Source: Tenacibaculum finnmarkense genomovar ulcerans (GTDB taxonomy: Bacteria; Bacteroidota; Bacteroidia; Flavobacteriales; Flavobacteriaceae). Taken from it: a stretch of DNA of 64,000 bases. Below the pieces are notes generated by a model. It did not search any database. It was not told where the DNA came from and saw only the letters and a program-made list of their open reading frames with translations. The stretch is from the NCBI RefSeq assembly GCF_900239495.1, contig NZ_OENE01000004.1:1-64000 (forward strand), given 5' to 3'. Shown here piece after piece: positions 7,983 through 15,922 of this stretch (position 1 is the first letter of the stretch; each line of letters starts with the position of its first letter). A program made the position numbers and the translations under genes.

Positions 7983-9095
7983 ATGATGAAATTTACACTA
8001 CTACTAGCGACTATGCTTACATCTATAATAAGCGTTTCGCAGCAAAAAAAATGTACTTCTCCTGATGAATCTATTGCTGATCCAAATAGTATTACTAAAT
8101 GTGCTATTGAAAAAACAAAGGATGGAATAAAAAAACAATTATCTATTCAAGTATCTACAAGAAGGCGTGTAATTCGTAAAAAAAACGAAACTGTAACTGC
8201 TATTGGTGGTACTAATACTACCCAAAAAATTAGCAATATCAAAAAAAACACCTTATTAGTAGGTAAACTTGAATTAGAAGATAACTCTAAAACAATTGAA
8301 AGAATTCCTTTTAATTTAGTTGAAGAAATTCCTTTATTTTCAAAATGTAACAATGTGCCTTTAATAAAACAAGCTAAGTGTTTTGAAACACAAATGGCAA
8401 AACATATAACCAAAAATTTTGTATATCCACAAGCGGCATTTAATGCAGGTATTCAAGGTCGAGTATTGGTTCAATTTACTATAGACGAGCAAGGTAATGT
8501 TGGCGCACTTCAAATAAGAGGACCTAAAAATGGTGATGCATTAAAAAAAGAAGCTTCTAGAATTATAAACAAACTTCCTAAATTTATCCCTGGAAAACAT
8601 AATGGAAAAGCGGTAAAAGTTAAATACGGTATTCCTTTTACCTTTAAACACCCTAATGCTAAAAATTTAATAGCAACAAGAAGTGTTAAAAAACAATCAG
8701 CAAAATCAATTAATAGAGCAGAAAAAATAATTACTGATTTCATTAAATTTAACGAAGTACAGAAAATCCCACAATTTAAAACTTGTTTAAAAGTAGCTGA
8801 TAGAGAAAAAAACAATTGTTTTAATGAAAGAATGATTAGTCATATTCAACGAAATTTTAATTACCCAGAAGCTGCAGCCGATCAAAACATTGAAGGTAAA
8901 GTTTGGGTACGTTTTATTATAAATAAACAAGGTAAGGTTGGTAATATAAAAATGAAAGGACCTAAAAATGGTCAATTATTAGAGCAAGAAGCAAAAAAAA
9001 TGGTTTCAAATCTAGCTACTTTTATTCCTGGTACACAAGATGGAAACCCTGCTAATGTTGAGTATTACATACCTATTAATTTCACTTTACATTAA
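7983..9095 (+). CDS. Secreted protein with two TonB-C-like domains
   Basis: 370 residues. A signal peptide (MKFTLLLATMLTSIISVSQQ) precedes a cysteine module (KKCTSPDESIADPN...TKC) and a basic stretch, as in the upstream paralog. Two TonB-C-like domains follow. Each begins (V-E/Q)-x-I-P-x-F-x2-C, has a C-x10-C pair, then H-I-x2-N-F-x-Y-P-x-A-A and a G-x-V-x-V-x-F-x-I strand, and ends with GPKNG and FIPG motifs. The invariant cysteine pairs suggest disulfides in the periplasm. No transmembrane anchor, no obvious partners nearby. Start could be this ATG or the adjacent one at 7986. Automatic pipelines would probably call it energy transducer TonB, which I consider misleading. Confidence 0.75.
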   Translation: MMKFTLLLATMLTSIISVSQQKKCTSPDESIADPNSITKCAIEKTKDGIKKQLSIQVSTRRRVIRKKNETVTAIGGTNTTQKISNIKKNTLLVGKLELEDNSKTIERIPFNLVEEIPLFSKCNNVPLIKQAKCFETQMAKHITKNFVYPQAAFNAGIQGRVLVQFTIDEQGNVGALQIRGPKNGDALKKEASRIINKLPKFIPGKHNGKAVKVKYGIPFTFKHPNAKNLIATRSVKKQSAKSINRAEKIITDFIKFNEVQKIPQFKTCLKVADREKNNCFNERMISHIQRNFNYPEAAADQNIEGKVWVRFIINKQGKVGNIKMKGPKNGQLLEQEAKKMVSNLATFIPGTQDGNPANVEYYIPINFTLH

Positions 9096-9110
9096 TTAAA
9101 ATATTTTTAA

Positions 9111-9145
9111 AAAAAACCGAGCAATTACATTGTTCGGTTTTTTTT
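9111..9145 (+). terminator. Terminator after the two-domain TonB-C-like gene
   Basis: Stem AAAAAACCGAGCAA with TTGTTCGGTTTTTT (one G-T pair), a five-base loop and a long T run. Confidence 0.85.
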
Positions 9146-9211
9146 ATACCAAAGCTCGAAAATAAGTATAACTGTATTTTTAGCCTCTTTTTTAAATCTT
9201 AAATATCAAAA

Positions 9212-9559
9212 TTAAGATGCTTTTTTTAAGTGATATCCAAAGAGTGCTTTACAAATAATTTCTTGCTTTTTTTCTTTTTTTGAAACCGTTATCTGTAAAA
9301 TAATTTCGGTGTCACTCAATTTTTTAATATTATTTTTAATGATAAGATTATCATTTAAATAGGCGTTTTTGATAATATCAAAATCAATGTTTTTAAAACT
9401 TAAATTAGGGAAATTTTTGTGAAATACAAGGGAAGAAGTTACGCTGGTTTCAATTTTTTGATATAAAACACCTGTTTTTAGCGTTTTATTTTTGTGAACC
9501 TGTTTTTTACTAACGGTAAATTGTAACGTACTATTTTTAGAAGTGATTTGGGTATTCAT
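9212..9559 (-). CDS. Small protein of unknown function, possibly hotdog-fold
   Basis: 115 residues, no signal peptide, no cysteine motif beyond one CK pair near the end. The second half (ISFKN-like strand LSFKNIDFDI, then AYLNDNLIIKNNIKKLSDTEIILQITVSKK and ICKALFGYHL) has the alternating strand pattern of the central sheet of hotdog thioesterases/dehydratases. The catalytic features are not clear and the first half is short. I do not assign a function. It stands alone on the minus strand. Confidence 0.55.
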   Translation of the reverse strand: MNTQITSKNSTLQFTVSKKQVHKNKTLKTGVLYQKIETSVTSSLVFHKNFPNLSFKNIDFDIIKNAYLNDNLIIKNNIKKLSDTEIILQITVSKKEKKQEIICKALFGYHLKKAS

Positions 9560-9714
9560 TATTTATGGGTTTATTGGTGGAAATTTAGATTTTTCGTAAA
9601 ACGGATTTTGAACCAAGCACATTATTGTTTTTAAGCGCATATTAATTTGTTTTGACATTTTTACGGTGTTCATAGTTTGTTGAATTTTAAAAGATTTGTG
9701 AAAAAAGTATAAAA

Positions 9715-9745
9715 AAAAGGTGCTTTTTATAAAAAAGCACCTTTT
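9715..9745 (-). terminator. Terminator, best read on the minus strand
   Basis: A perfect 14-bp stem (AAAAGGTGCTTTTT, 9715-9728, with 9732-9745) and a 3-base loop. The eight A at 9711-9718 give a T run on the minus strand. The only minus-strand reading frame it can serve is the small ORF at 9767-9898. Confidence 0.75.
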
Positions 9746-9766
9746 GTAGTTTGTATTAAATTGGTT

Positions 9767-9898
9767 TTAAAACCGTTGTTTAAAGCGATTACTAGGCGTA
9801 CTTTTTATATAGGCATATTTTTTGCGCATAGGCAACATACACTTTATCGTGACGATAGTGTTTAAAATAATGCGATATGTGTATAAAAGTACTTTCAT
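9767..9898 (-). CDS. Candidate small protein (43 residues)
   Basis: An uninterrupted ATG-to-TAA frame starting MKVLLYTYRIILNTIV and ending with a basic tail (MRKKYAYIKSTPSNRFKQRF). The N-terminal half is hydrophobic, the C-terminal half strongly basic. The case for a gene is positional. It fills an otherwise empty 490-bp interval, and a strong minus-strand terminator begins 22 bp after the stop. No family recognised and no clear promoter found. It could equally be an untranslated RNA ending at the same terminator. Confidence 0.35.
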   Translation of the reverse strand: MKVLLYTYRIILNTIVTIKCMLPMRKKYAYIKSTPSNRFKQRF

Positions 9899-10020
9899 TA
9901 CAAATAGACTAAGGTCAAATTTAATAAAAAAAATCAGAAAACAGCTAAAAGCTTAAAAATAATACTGTTAAAGTTTTAATAAGCCTGTTTTTGTTCATTT
10001 TAATACTTTATTTAAATATG

Positions 10021-10028
10021 TATCTTTG
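10021..10028 (+). promoter_or_regulatory. -7 element for kdsB operon
   Basis: TATCTTTG fits TAnnTTTG and lies 23 bp before the kdsB start. No well-spaced -33 TTG is evident; one at 9991-9993 is 27 bases away. Confidence 0.5.
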
Positions 10029-10051
10029 ATTTGTGTAAATAACTATAATTT

Positions 10052-10786
10052 ATGAAAATAATTGCAATGATTCCCGCGCGTTATAGCGCCTCTCGTTTTC
10101 CTGGGAAATTAATGAAAAATTTAGGAGGAAAACCTGTGATTGTAAGAACCTATCAAGCTGCTGTTACTGCCAATTTATTTGATGAAGTTTATGTGGTAAC
10201 CGATTCGGAAATCATCTTCAAAACCATCGAAAAAGCAGGAGGAAAGGCTATAATGAGCATCAAAGAACACGAATGTGGTTCGGATAGAATTGCCGAAGCT
10301 GTTGAAAGTTTAGAGGCAGATATTGTGGTAAATGTTCAAGGAGATGAGCCTTTTATCGATACTGTTTCTTTATCAAAATTAATAAAATCTTTTGAAGATG
10401 ATAAAAATAATACTATAGATTTAGCATCATTAAAAGTAGCAATGACATCTTTAGAAGATATTGAAAATCCTAATAATGTAAAGGTAATTACTGATGTTAA
10501 TAATTTTGCTATCTACTTTTCGAGAAGTGTAATTCCTTTTCATAGAGATAAAGAATTAAACGTTACATATTATAAACATAAAGGTGTATATGCTTTTAGA
10601 AAACAAGCCTTACTAGATTTTTATAATACGCCAATGACGCCAATTGAAGCTGCCGAAAAAATAGAATGTATCCGTTATTTAGAGGTTGGTAAAAAAATAA
10701 AAATGATTGAAACATCGGTAGAAAGTATTGGAATTGATACCCCTGAAGATTTAGAAAAAGCAATAAAACAACTCGAAAATGAATAA
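10052..10786 (+). CDS. kdsB: 3-deoxy-manno-octulosonate cytidylyltransferase (CMP-KDO synthetase)
   Basis: Activates KDO with CTP for lipopolysaccharide inner-core synthesis, in the cytosol. 244 residues, normal length. The N-terminal nucleotide-binding motif [14 protein letters not shown] (7-20), the VVNVQGDEP motif near residue 92, and the C-terminal segment with [11 protein letters not shown] are all typical. First gene of a plus-strand set: its 3' end overlaps the HAD gene by 8 bp, and the CAT-like gene follows without a gap, so the three are probably translated from one message. Confidence 0.94.
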   Translation: MKIIAMIPARYSASRFPGKLMKNLGGKPVIVRTYQAAVTANLFDEVYVVTDSEIIFKTIEKAGGKAIMSIKEHECGSDRIAEAVESLEADIVVNVQGDEPFIDTVSLSKLIKSFEDDKNNTIDLASLKVAMTSLEDIENPNNVKVITDVNNFAIYFSRSVIPFHRDKELNVTYYKHKGVYAFRKQALLDFYNTPMTPIEAAEKIECIRYLEVGKKIKMIETSVESIGIDTPEDLEKAIKQLENE

Positions 10787-11465
10787 AATAAAAGTAATTG
10801 CCTTTGATGCCGATGACACACTCTGGATAAATGAAACTTTTTTTAGAGAAGCTGAAAAGGAGTTTGCGAAATTATTATCGGGCTACGAAACTGAAAATAA
10901 AATTCATCAGGAATTATATAAAAAAGAAATTGATAATCTTAAAATTTACGGGTATGGGGTAAAAGGTTTCGTGTTATCAATGGTAGAATGTGCTTTAGAA
11001 TTATCTAATTATAAAGTAAATCAAAAAATTATAGATAAAATTCTTGAAATCGGTAAAGAAATGCTAGCCCAGCCAATCGATTTATTAGATGGGGTAGAAG
11101 AAGTACTGCAAGAATTACAAGGAAGGTGTAAAATAATTGTTGCCACCAAAGGTGATTTATTAGATCAAGAGCGAAAATTAGAAAAATCAGGTATTTTAAA
11201 ATATTTTCACCATACCGAGGTAATGAGCGATAAAAAACCAGCCGATTATTTAAAATTGATAAAACATTTAGATATTCAGCCTTCGGAATTATTAATGATT
11301 GGAAATTCGTTGAAATCGGATGTTTTGCCTTTAATTGAGATCGGTGCTGCCGCAATTCATGTGCCTTTTCATACTACTTGGGCGCACGAACAGGTAGAGG
11401 GAAATCAAAAATCAACAGAATATCAAACGGTTAGCAATATTACCGAAGTGTTAAATTTTTTATAG
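10779..11465 (+). CDS. HAD-superfamily hydrolase
   Basis: 228-residue haloacid-dehalogenase-type phosphohydrolase. Motif I is FDADDTLW with nucleophile D10 and acid/base D12. Motif II is the T of IVATKG, motif III is K in SDKKPADY, and motif IV is [11 protein letters not shown] helical C1-type cap lies between motifs I and II. Substrate unknown; the DADDTLW signature is also seen in FMN/nucleotide phosphatases. Position next to kdsB might suggest a sugar-phosphate role, but KdsC-type phosphatases are smaller and capless, so this is not KdsC. Overlaps kdsB by 8 bp. Confidence 0.85.
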   Translation: MNKIKVIAFDADDTLWINETFFREAEKEFAKLLSGYETENKIHQELYKKEIDNLKIYGYGVKGFVLSMVECALELSNYKVNQKIIDKILEIGKEMLAQPIDLLDGVEEVLQELQGRCKIIVATKGDLLDQERKLEKSGILKYFHHTEVMSDKKPADYLKLIKHLDIQPSELLMIGNSLKSDVLPLIEIGAAAIHVPFHTTWAHEQVEGNQKSTEYQTVSNITEVLNFL

Positions 11466-12092
11466 ATGCAGTATTTAGATATTGAAAATTGGAATAGAAA
11501 AGAGCATTTTAATCATTTTAGAACTTTAGCCGACCCAACATTCGGGCTTGTTGCCGATGTTGATGTTTCTAGTTGTTATCGGCAAGCAAAACAGCGGAAA
11601 GACTCCTTTTTTGTACGCTATCTTCACGCGTGTATGAAGGCAATTAATGCCATTGATAATTTTAAATACCGAATAGAAGGCAATAAAATAGCAATTCATA
11701 AGGTAATTAATGTATCAGCAACTATTGCACGAGCAGATACTACTTTTGGCTTTTCGTTTATTGATTTTTCAACTGATTTTGAGGTTTTTAATGCAAATTA
11801 TCAGCAAGAAAAAAAGCGTGTACTTAGTTCCGATAATTTATTTCCGCCTAAATATTCAGTAGCTTGTGTACATTGTTCAGCCTTGCCTTGGGTTTGTTTT
11901 ACAAGTCATAAAGAACCAAATTCAGGAAATAAAAACGATAGTGTTCCACAATTTTCTTTTGGAAAAATAAAAACAGTAAACAATAAAAAATTAATGCCTG
12001 TAGCAATCAATGTGAACCATGCGTTGGTCGATGGATATCATGTAGGACAATTTTTTGATAAATTTCAGGCCGAATTAGATAAAATCGATTAA
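11466..12092 (+). CDS. Chloramphenicol acetyltransferase-like acyltransferase
   Basis: 208 residues with the CAT fold: an N-terminal YLDIENWNRKEHFNHF block, a central PPKYSVAC...SALPWVCFTSH strand region and the catalytic HxxxDG motif NHALVDGYH (H185, D189, G190). CAT-like proteins form trimers with active sites at subunit interfaces and use acetyl-CoA. Because it is embedded in a housekeeping gene set (kdsB-HAD) without mobile elements, a native acyltransferase of unknown substrate is more likely than an acquired resistance gene. Its ATG follows directly on the TAG of the HAD gene. Confidence 0.8.
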   Translation: MQYLDIENWNRKEHFNHFRTLADPTFGLVADVDVSSCYRQAKQRKDSFFVRYLHACMKAINAIDNFKYRIEGNKIAIHKVINVSATIARADTTFGFSFIDFSTDFEVFNANYQQEKKRVLSSDNLFPPKYSVACVHCSALPWVCFTSHKEPNSGNKNDSVPQFSFGKIKTVNNKKLMPVAINVNHALVDGYHVGQFFDKFQAELDKID

Positions 12093-12097
12093 TTTTG
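12090..12097 (+). promoter_or_regulatory. -7 element for the 88-residue gene
   Basis: TAATTTTG fits TAnnTTTG, 17 bp before the start at 12114. It overlaps the stop of the preceding gene. No -33 TTG at proper distance. Confidence 0.4.
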
Positions 12098-12113
12098 CAA
12101 AAAAATAATAATT

Positions 12114-12380
12114 ATGGCAAGCATTAAAAATTTAAAAAAAGATATCGATTATACTTTAGGAGATATTATTGATATCTGTAGATTATCAGCAGCGTTAAAC
12201 CCAGGTGAAACTGCAGAAAAATCAGAAGCTATTGTAGACGAAGTTTTTGAAACTTTTGATACTTTAATTGCAAAAATTAATGCTAAAAATGTTGAAAATA
12301 AAAAAGCACATTTTAAAGCAATTAGTACTGAATTAGAAACCAAAGCAAACGCTTTAATAGAAAAATTAAATAACTTATAG
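12114..12380 (+). CDS. Conserved small helical protein, function unknown
   Basis: 88 residues, predicted mostly alpha-helical and acidic (KKDIDYTLGDIIDICRLSAALNP, then long amphipathic helices). No signal peptide, no metal motif. I recognise the pattern as a small protein conserved in Flavobacteriaceae, without a known role. Own -7 element and a terminator directly after it suggest a single-gene unit. Confidence 0.75.
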   Translation: MASIKNLKKDIDYTLGDIIDICRLSAALNPGETAEKSEAIVDEVFETFDTLIAKINAKNVENKKAHFKAISTELETKANALIEKLNNL

Positions 12381-12401
12381 TTAACTGTAAGTTAAATGAT
12401 T

Positions 12402-12432
12402 AAAACTGATACTTTAACAGGTGTCAGTTTTT
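12402..12432 (+). terminator. Terminator after the 88-residue gene
   Basis: Stem AAAACTGATAC with GTGTCAGTTTT (one T-G pair), 8-base loop, then a long T run. Confidence 0.8.
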
Positions 12433-12525
12433 TTTTGCTGAATTTTAACATATTATAAGGAATAAAATGTTGTAAATTACGTTCGTAATATAGAACATAT
12501 AAACCCCCGTTAATATATAATAAAC

Positions 12526-12720
12526 ATGGCAAGAGCAATGTATGAGTACACCAAAACAGTACTAGAAAAGGTAAGTTTTAATACTGATTTATTTTGTAGA
12601 GAGCTAGAAAAAGCATTAAATAGATTATTACCTTACGAAATAAATGAATTAACCATCTGGTTAAAACAATATACTGTAAATAAGCCTAAATTATATCCTA
12701 GTTTGGCTTTAGTTAAATAA
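12526..12720 (+). CDS. Conserved small protein, function unknown
   Basis: 64 residues: MARAMYEYTKTVLEKVSF followed by FCRELEKALNRLLPYEINEL and IWLKQYTVNKP. The pattern MARAMYEYTK...FCREL...LLPYE is familiar from many Flavobacteriaceae genomes, so the short frame is a real gene. No domain assigned. Followed directly by a strong terminator. A short inverted repeat (GTTC-N8-GAAC) lies about 45 bp upstream. Confidence 0.75.
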   Translation: MARAMYEYTKTVLEKVSFNTDLFCRELEKALNRLLPYEINELTIWLKQYTVNKPKLYPSLALVK

Positions 12721-12727
12721 TTAGTAT

Positions 12728-12757
12728 AAAAAAAGAAGCTGTATGGCTTCTTTTTTT
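12728..12757 (+). terminator. Terminator between convergent genes
   Basis: Perfect 12-bp stem (AAAAAAAGAAGC with GCTTCTTTTTTT) and 6-base loop. The flanking A and T runs allow it to serve both the 64-residue gene (plus) and the ECF sigma operon (minus). Confidence 0.85.
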
Positions 12758-12763
12758 ATTTTT

Positions 12764-13216
12764 CTACTGTTTTTTTTTACCTCTTAGCTTTTTTATTAGT
12801 TTGTGGTTAAATTTGTGTTCTGAAATTTGTAAAGCGAGTATTTTTTTGTAAGATAATATTTTAGAAACTTCAGATTGAAACAATGTTTTAATTTGATATT
12901 GTTCTTTTTTTATGGCATGTATTTTTTCTAAAATATCTTTAGATTCTTTTTCGGATAATTTTTCAAAACCTCCGCTATCTGGTATTCTTTTTTTAAAAAT
13001 GAAGCGTTGTTCTCTATGTAAGGCAATTCTTTTTTTGTCATATTTATTATATACTGGCCAAAATCTTTGCGCTTCACTTTGGGTTAAATTTAATTTTTCA
13101 GTTAAATAAGCAATTTTATAAGCATGTATTTTATGCGATCCTCCTTTTCGGAATTGCGCTTGACTAGTAAAGCTAGTTAAGAAGGTTATTAATAGTAGGA
13201 TTATAATTTTTTTCAT
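12764..13216 (-). CDS. Periplasmic sensor-like protein of an ECF sigma operon
   Basis: 150 residues with a signal peptide (KKIIILLLITFLTSFTSQAQ). The mature part is a long, very basic helical protein. The motif KLNLTQSEAQRFWPVYNKYDKKR is the LTxxQ-type segment found in Spy/CpxP-like proteins and in flavobacterial proteins annotated as sensor of ECF-type sigma factor. Third gene of the minus-strand operon after the sigma factor and membrane protein, separated by 2 bp. It probably senses envelope conditions or acts as a periplasmic chaperone; inference only. Confidence 0.75.
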   Translation of the reverse strand: MKKIIILLLITFLTSFTSQAQFRKGGSHKIHAYKIAYLTEKLNLTQSEAQRFWPVYNKYDKKRIALHREQRFIFKKRIPDSGGFEKLSEKESKDILEKIHAIKKEQYQIKTLFQSEVSKILSYKKILALQISEHKFNHKLIKKLRGKKKQ

Positions 13217-13218
13217 TT

Positions 13219-13755
13219 TTATTGAATTTCATTAAAAAAAGAAGCGTTGTCAATAGTATTTAAATAGGCCTCTAAATTTTCTTTGTTTATTGAAGTGAAT
13301 ACATCTTCGTCAAAATCCTCAGCATCTAAAATTGTTGCTAATTCATCATTGCTACTAGTACCATATCCATTTTCGTACCAATAGGATATATCTGCTTGTG
13401 TTATATCATCAAAAGAATGTTTTTTATCAGTAGTAAGATGGTTTAAGCCTATAAAAAGTAATATTGAAGCAGCTACTGCAATAGGAATTAATTGTCGTAT
13501 TTTTTTATAGAAAGAAATTGTTTTTATTTCTTTCGATGTTTTGATATTTAGTGTTGATAAAATATTTTCATCAACAGTATTAAAGTAGTTTTTAGGTGTT
13601 TTAAAACTATTTTTCTTAGAGAAATGAGCTGTTTGTATAGACGACAAAATAGTAGCTTCAATATTTTCAAAGTAATTTTCAGGAACAGAAAAATTTGTTT
13701 TCGATCCTGCTTTATTAGATATAAAATCTATTTTATTTTTTAATTCTTTATCCAT
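13219..13755 (-). CDS. Putative anti-sigma membrane protein
   Basis: 178 residues with a single predicted membrane helix (about 89-105, LIPIAVAASILLFIGL) preceded by basic residues. The N-terminal cytosolic part has two copies of a short motif, FSVPENYFENIEATILSSI (22-40) and FKTPKNYFNTVDENILSTL (51-69). The C-terminal acidic tail would face the periplasm. Single-pass topology and position between an ECF sigma gene and a periplasmic sensor gene argue for control of that sigma factor. It lacks the zinc-binding HxxxCxxC of classical ZAS anti-sigma factors. Confidence 0.7.
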   Translation of the reverse strand: MDKELKNKIDFISNKAGSKTNFSVPENYFENIEATILSSIQTAHFSKKNSFKTPKNYFNTVDENILSTLNIKTSKEIKTISFYKKIRQLIPIAVAASILLFIGLNHLTTDKKHSFDDITQADISYWYENGYGTSSNDELATILDAEDFDEDVFTSINKENLEAYLNTIDNASFFNEIQ

Positions 13756-13788
13756 CTCTACTTTAAGACTACCGTATTGTTAAAAGGT

Positions 13789-14337
13789 TTAATGACTGTT
13801 TTTAATAAATTTTTCAATTTTTTTTACAGCAATGTGGTAAGATGCTTTTAAAGCCCCTATTGATGTTCCTAGTATGTCGGAAATTTGGGCATACTTCATT
13901 TCATCAAAATACTTCATGTTAAAGACTAATTGTTGCTTTTGAGGTAGTGTGGCTATTGCTTTTTGTAATACGATGGCTATTTGATCTGGGGTAAACCAGT
14001 GGTCGCTATCTAAAGAAGAAACTAATTGTTGCTGATATTCAGAAATAGCAACATTTTTTTCTTTAGCTCTTTTATTGATAAAGCTAATAGATTCGTTCGT
14101 TGCTATTCTGTACATCCAGGAATACAGTTTACTTTCTTTTTTAAAAGCACCTATATTTTTAAAAATTTTAATAAAAGTATTCTGTAAAACATCATCAGCA
14201 TCGGCATGAGAAATTACAATTTTTCGTATATGCCAATACAATCGCTCTTTGTAGAGCGATAGTAATTGTTTAAAAGCTGCATCCTTTGTGGTAGGATTTT
14301 GCAGCTTTTTTATAAGTATAAGTTCGTCTGTGGTCAA
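13789..14337 (-). CDS. RNA polymerase ECF sigma factor
   Basis: 182 residues with region 2 (HADADDVLQNTFIKIFKNI, then WMYRIATNESISFINKR) and region 4 (LPQKQQLVFNMKYF, EMKYAQISDILG, KASYHIAVKKIEKF) of the sigma-70 ECF class. It redirects core RNA polymerase, most likely to its own operon and envelope genes. First gene of the minus-strand operon with the membrane protein (33 bp gap) and periplasmic sensor protein. The promoter it recognises is not identifiable here. Confidence 0.92.
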   Translation of the reverse strand: MTTDELILIKKLQNPTTKDAAFKQLLSLYKERLYWHIRKIVISHADADDVLQNTFIKIFKNIGAFKKESKLYSWMYRIATNESISFINKRAKEKNVAISEYQQQLVSSLDSDHWFTPDQIAIVLQKAIATLPQKQQLVFNMKYFDEMKYAQISDILGTSIGALKASYHIAVKKIEKFIKNSH

Positions 14338-14398
14338 CTAAAATAATTTAGTTGTTAGACTTTAAAAATCGTAAAAGGTTTAAAACCTAACTAAGTTT

Positions 14399-15841
14399 TT
14401 AAACTCGTTTTCTAGAACAGCCAAACAAACGTTTGTCTTTAATGGTTTTAGAAACCCCTTCAGGAAGCATTTTTTCCCAACCTTCTTCGTTGTTCTTAAT
14501 CATTTTTAAGACTTTTCTAGAAAAGATATGTAAACTATTTTCATCTAAGTTTTTAATATCTACAAAGCGTCCGTTGTGTTTAAAGAACTTGTACAGTTCT
14601 TTCATTCGAGGATGTACTTTTAGGTTTTCGGTAGTGATAAATTCACCTGTTTCTTGGTCTTTGTAAGGATAGGTATATATTTTTAAATCTCTGTAAAAAA
14701 GTTTACCAGAAGCCTCTAAAATTCCACCACTAAGGTTGCGGTAATATTTTTCATCAAAAATTTGAACAAGACTTTGAACCCCCATTGTTAAGGCCATTCG
14801 TTCTTTGGTAAATTCACCAAAATAATCAACCAATTTAAAGTACTCTTGATAATTGGTAATCATTACATTTTGCCCTAATGCACAAAGTAATTCGGCTCTA
14901 TCTAAAAAGTCACGCTCATTAATTTCACCTTCTGAACGAAGATTACTAAGGGTAATTTCGAAAATAATTTGTGTTTTATCGGGGTTTACTTTTTTATCGG
15001 CTAAAAACAATTGTTTAGAGCGTTCAAACATATCCATATTTACCTTGGTAACAGGACGGTAACTACCACGTAATGCTAAAATATTCTTTTTGTAAAGTAC
15101 TTGAGCAGGCAATAAGTTGTTTCCATCAGGACCGAACATTACGGCATTTGTCATTCCGTTTTTAACCAATTGTAGGCTCATTAAACGATTATCAACATAC
15201 ATAAATCGAGGTCCTGAGAAATTAATCATGTCAATTTCTAAGCGATCACTATCAATATTATCGTAAAAAGATTTTAATAATTCCTTTGGATTATCATTTA
15301 AATAATACGCTCCATATACTAAGTTAACTCCTAAAACCCCTAAGGTTTCTTGTTGCTGACGTGCATCGGTTTCTTTAAAACGCAGGTGTAAAATAATTTC
15401 GTTATAATCTTCTAACGGATCTAACTGAAAACGAATACCAACCCATCCGTGTCCTTTAAATTTTTTAGAAAAATTAATCGTTGCAACGGTATTTGCGTAG
15501 CTAAAAAATAATTTATCAGGATGTTTTTGACGATCAAGACGATCTTCAATTAAATCCATTTCATGTTTTAGCATTTTTTTTAATCGCTTTTCAGTTACAT
15601 AACGATTATCACTTTCAATCCCATAAATAGCATCTGAAAAATCTTTATCATAAGCACTCATTGCTTTTGCAATAGTACCTGAAGCACCACCAGCTCTAAA
15701 AAAATTACGAACAGTTTCTTGTCCTGCACCAATTTCAGCAAATGTCCCATAAATATGAGAATTTAAGTTAATTTTTAACGCTTTACTATTTGTGGTGGGT
15801 ACGGTACTTATTTTTTTATCTCCTTTAAGTGTGATGGCCAT
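14399..15841 (-). CDS. Large conserved cytosolic protein of unknown function
   Basis: 480 residues, no signal peptide or membrane helix. The N-terminal block IYGTFAEIGAGQETVRNFF followed by RAGGASGTIAKAMSAYD is highly conserved in proteins of this length in Bacteroidota and some other phyla. I know no experimentally based function. Glycine-rich GAGQE and GGASGTIAK stretches could bind a nucleotide, but no standard Walker or HxGH motif is visible, so enzyme names sometimes attached to such proteins should be treated with caution. Monocistronic on the minus strand, upstream of the ECF operon with about 60 bp between. Confidence 0.75.
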   Translation of the reverse strand: MAITLKGDKKISTVPTTNSKALKINLNSHIYGTFAEIGAGQETVRNFFRAGGASGTIAKAMSAYDKDFSDAIYGIESDNRYVTEKRLKKMLKHEMDLIEDRLDRQKHPDKLFFSYANTVATINFSKKFKGHGWVGIRFQLDPLEDYNEIILHLRFKETDARQQQETLGVLGVNLVYGAYYLNDNPKELLKSFYDNIDSDRLEIDMINFSGPRFMYVDNRLMSLQLVKNGMTNAVMFGPDGNNLLPAQVLYKKNILALRGSYRPVTKVNMDMFERSKQLFLADKKVNPDKTQIIFEITLSNLRSEGEINERDFLDRAELLCALGQNVMITNYQEYFKLVDYFGEFTKERMALTMGVQSLVQIFDEKYYRNLSGGILEASGKLFYRDLKIYTYPYKDQETGEFITTENLKVHPRMKELYKFFKHNGRFVDIKNLDENSLHIFSRKVLKMIKNNEEGWEKMLPEGVSKTIKDKRLFGCSRKRV

Positions 15842-15906
15842 TTTTCTAATTTTATGTTATCGCTACAAATGTACTTAAAATAGCAACTATCATATACTTT
15901 TTGTCT

Positions 15907-15914
15907 TATTTTTG
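15907..15914 (+). promoter_or_regulatory. -7 element for the MBL hydrolase gene
   Basis: TATTTTTG fits TAnnTTTG. Transcription from here would start near 15920. A possible GTG start at 15914 would then be upstream of the transcript, which decides for an ATG at 15923 or later. Confidence 0.5.
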
Positions 15915-15922
15915 TGTTAACA

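Noticed and set aside
7185-9095. True TonB energy transducers
   Set aside because: Both proteins have cleavable signal peptides and no proline-rich spacer or membrane anchor; no exbB/exbD nearby.
11466-12092. Chloramphenicol resistance gene
   Set aside because: The CAT fold and HxxxDG motif are present, but the gene is in a housekeeping cluster with native base use and no mobile element; resistance cannot be inferred.
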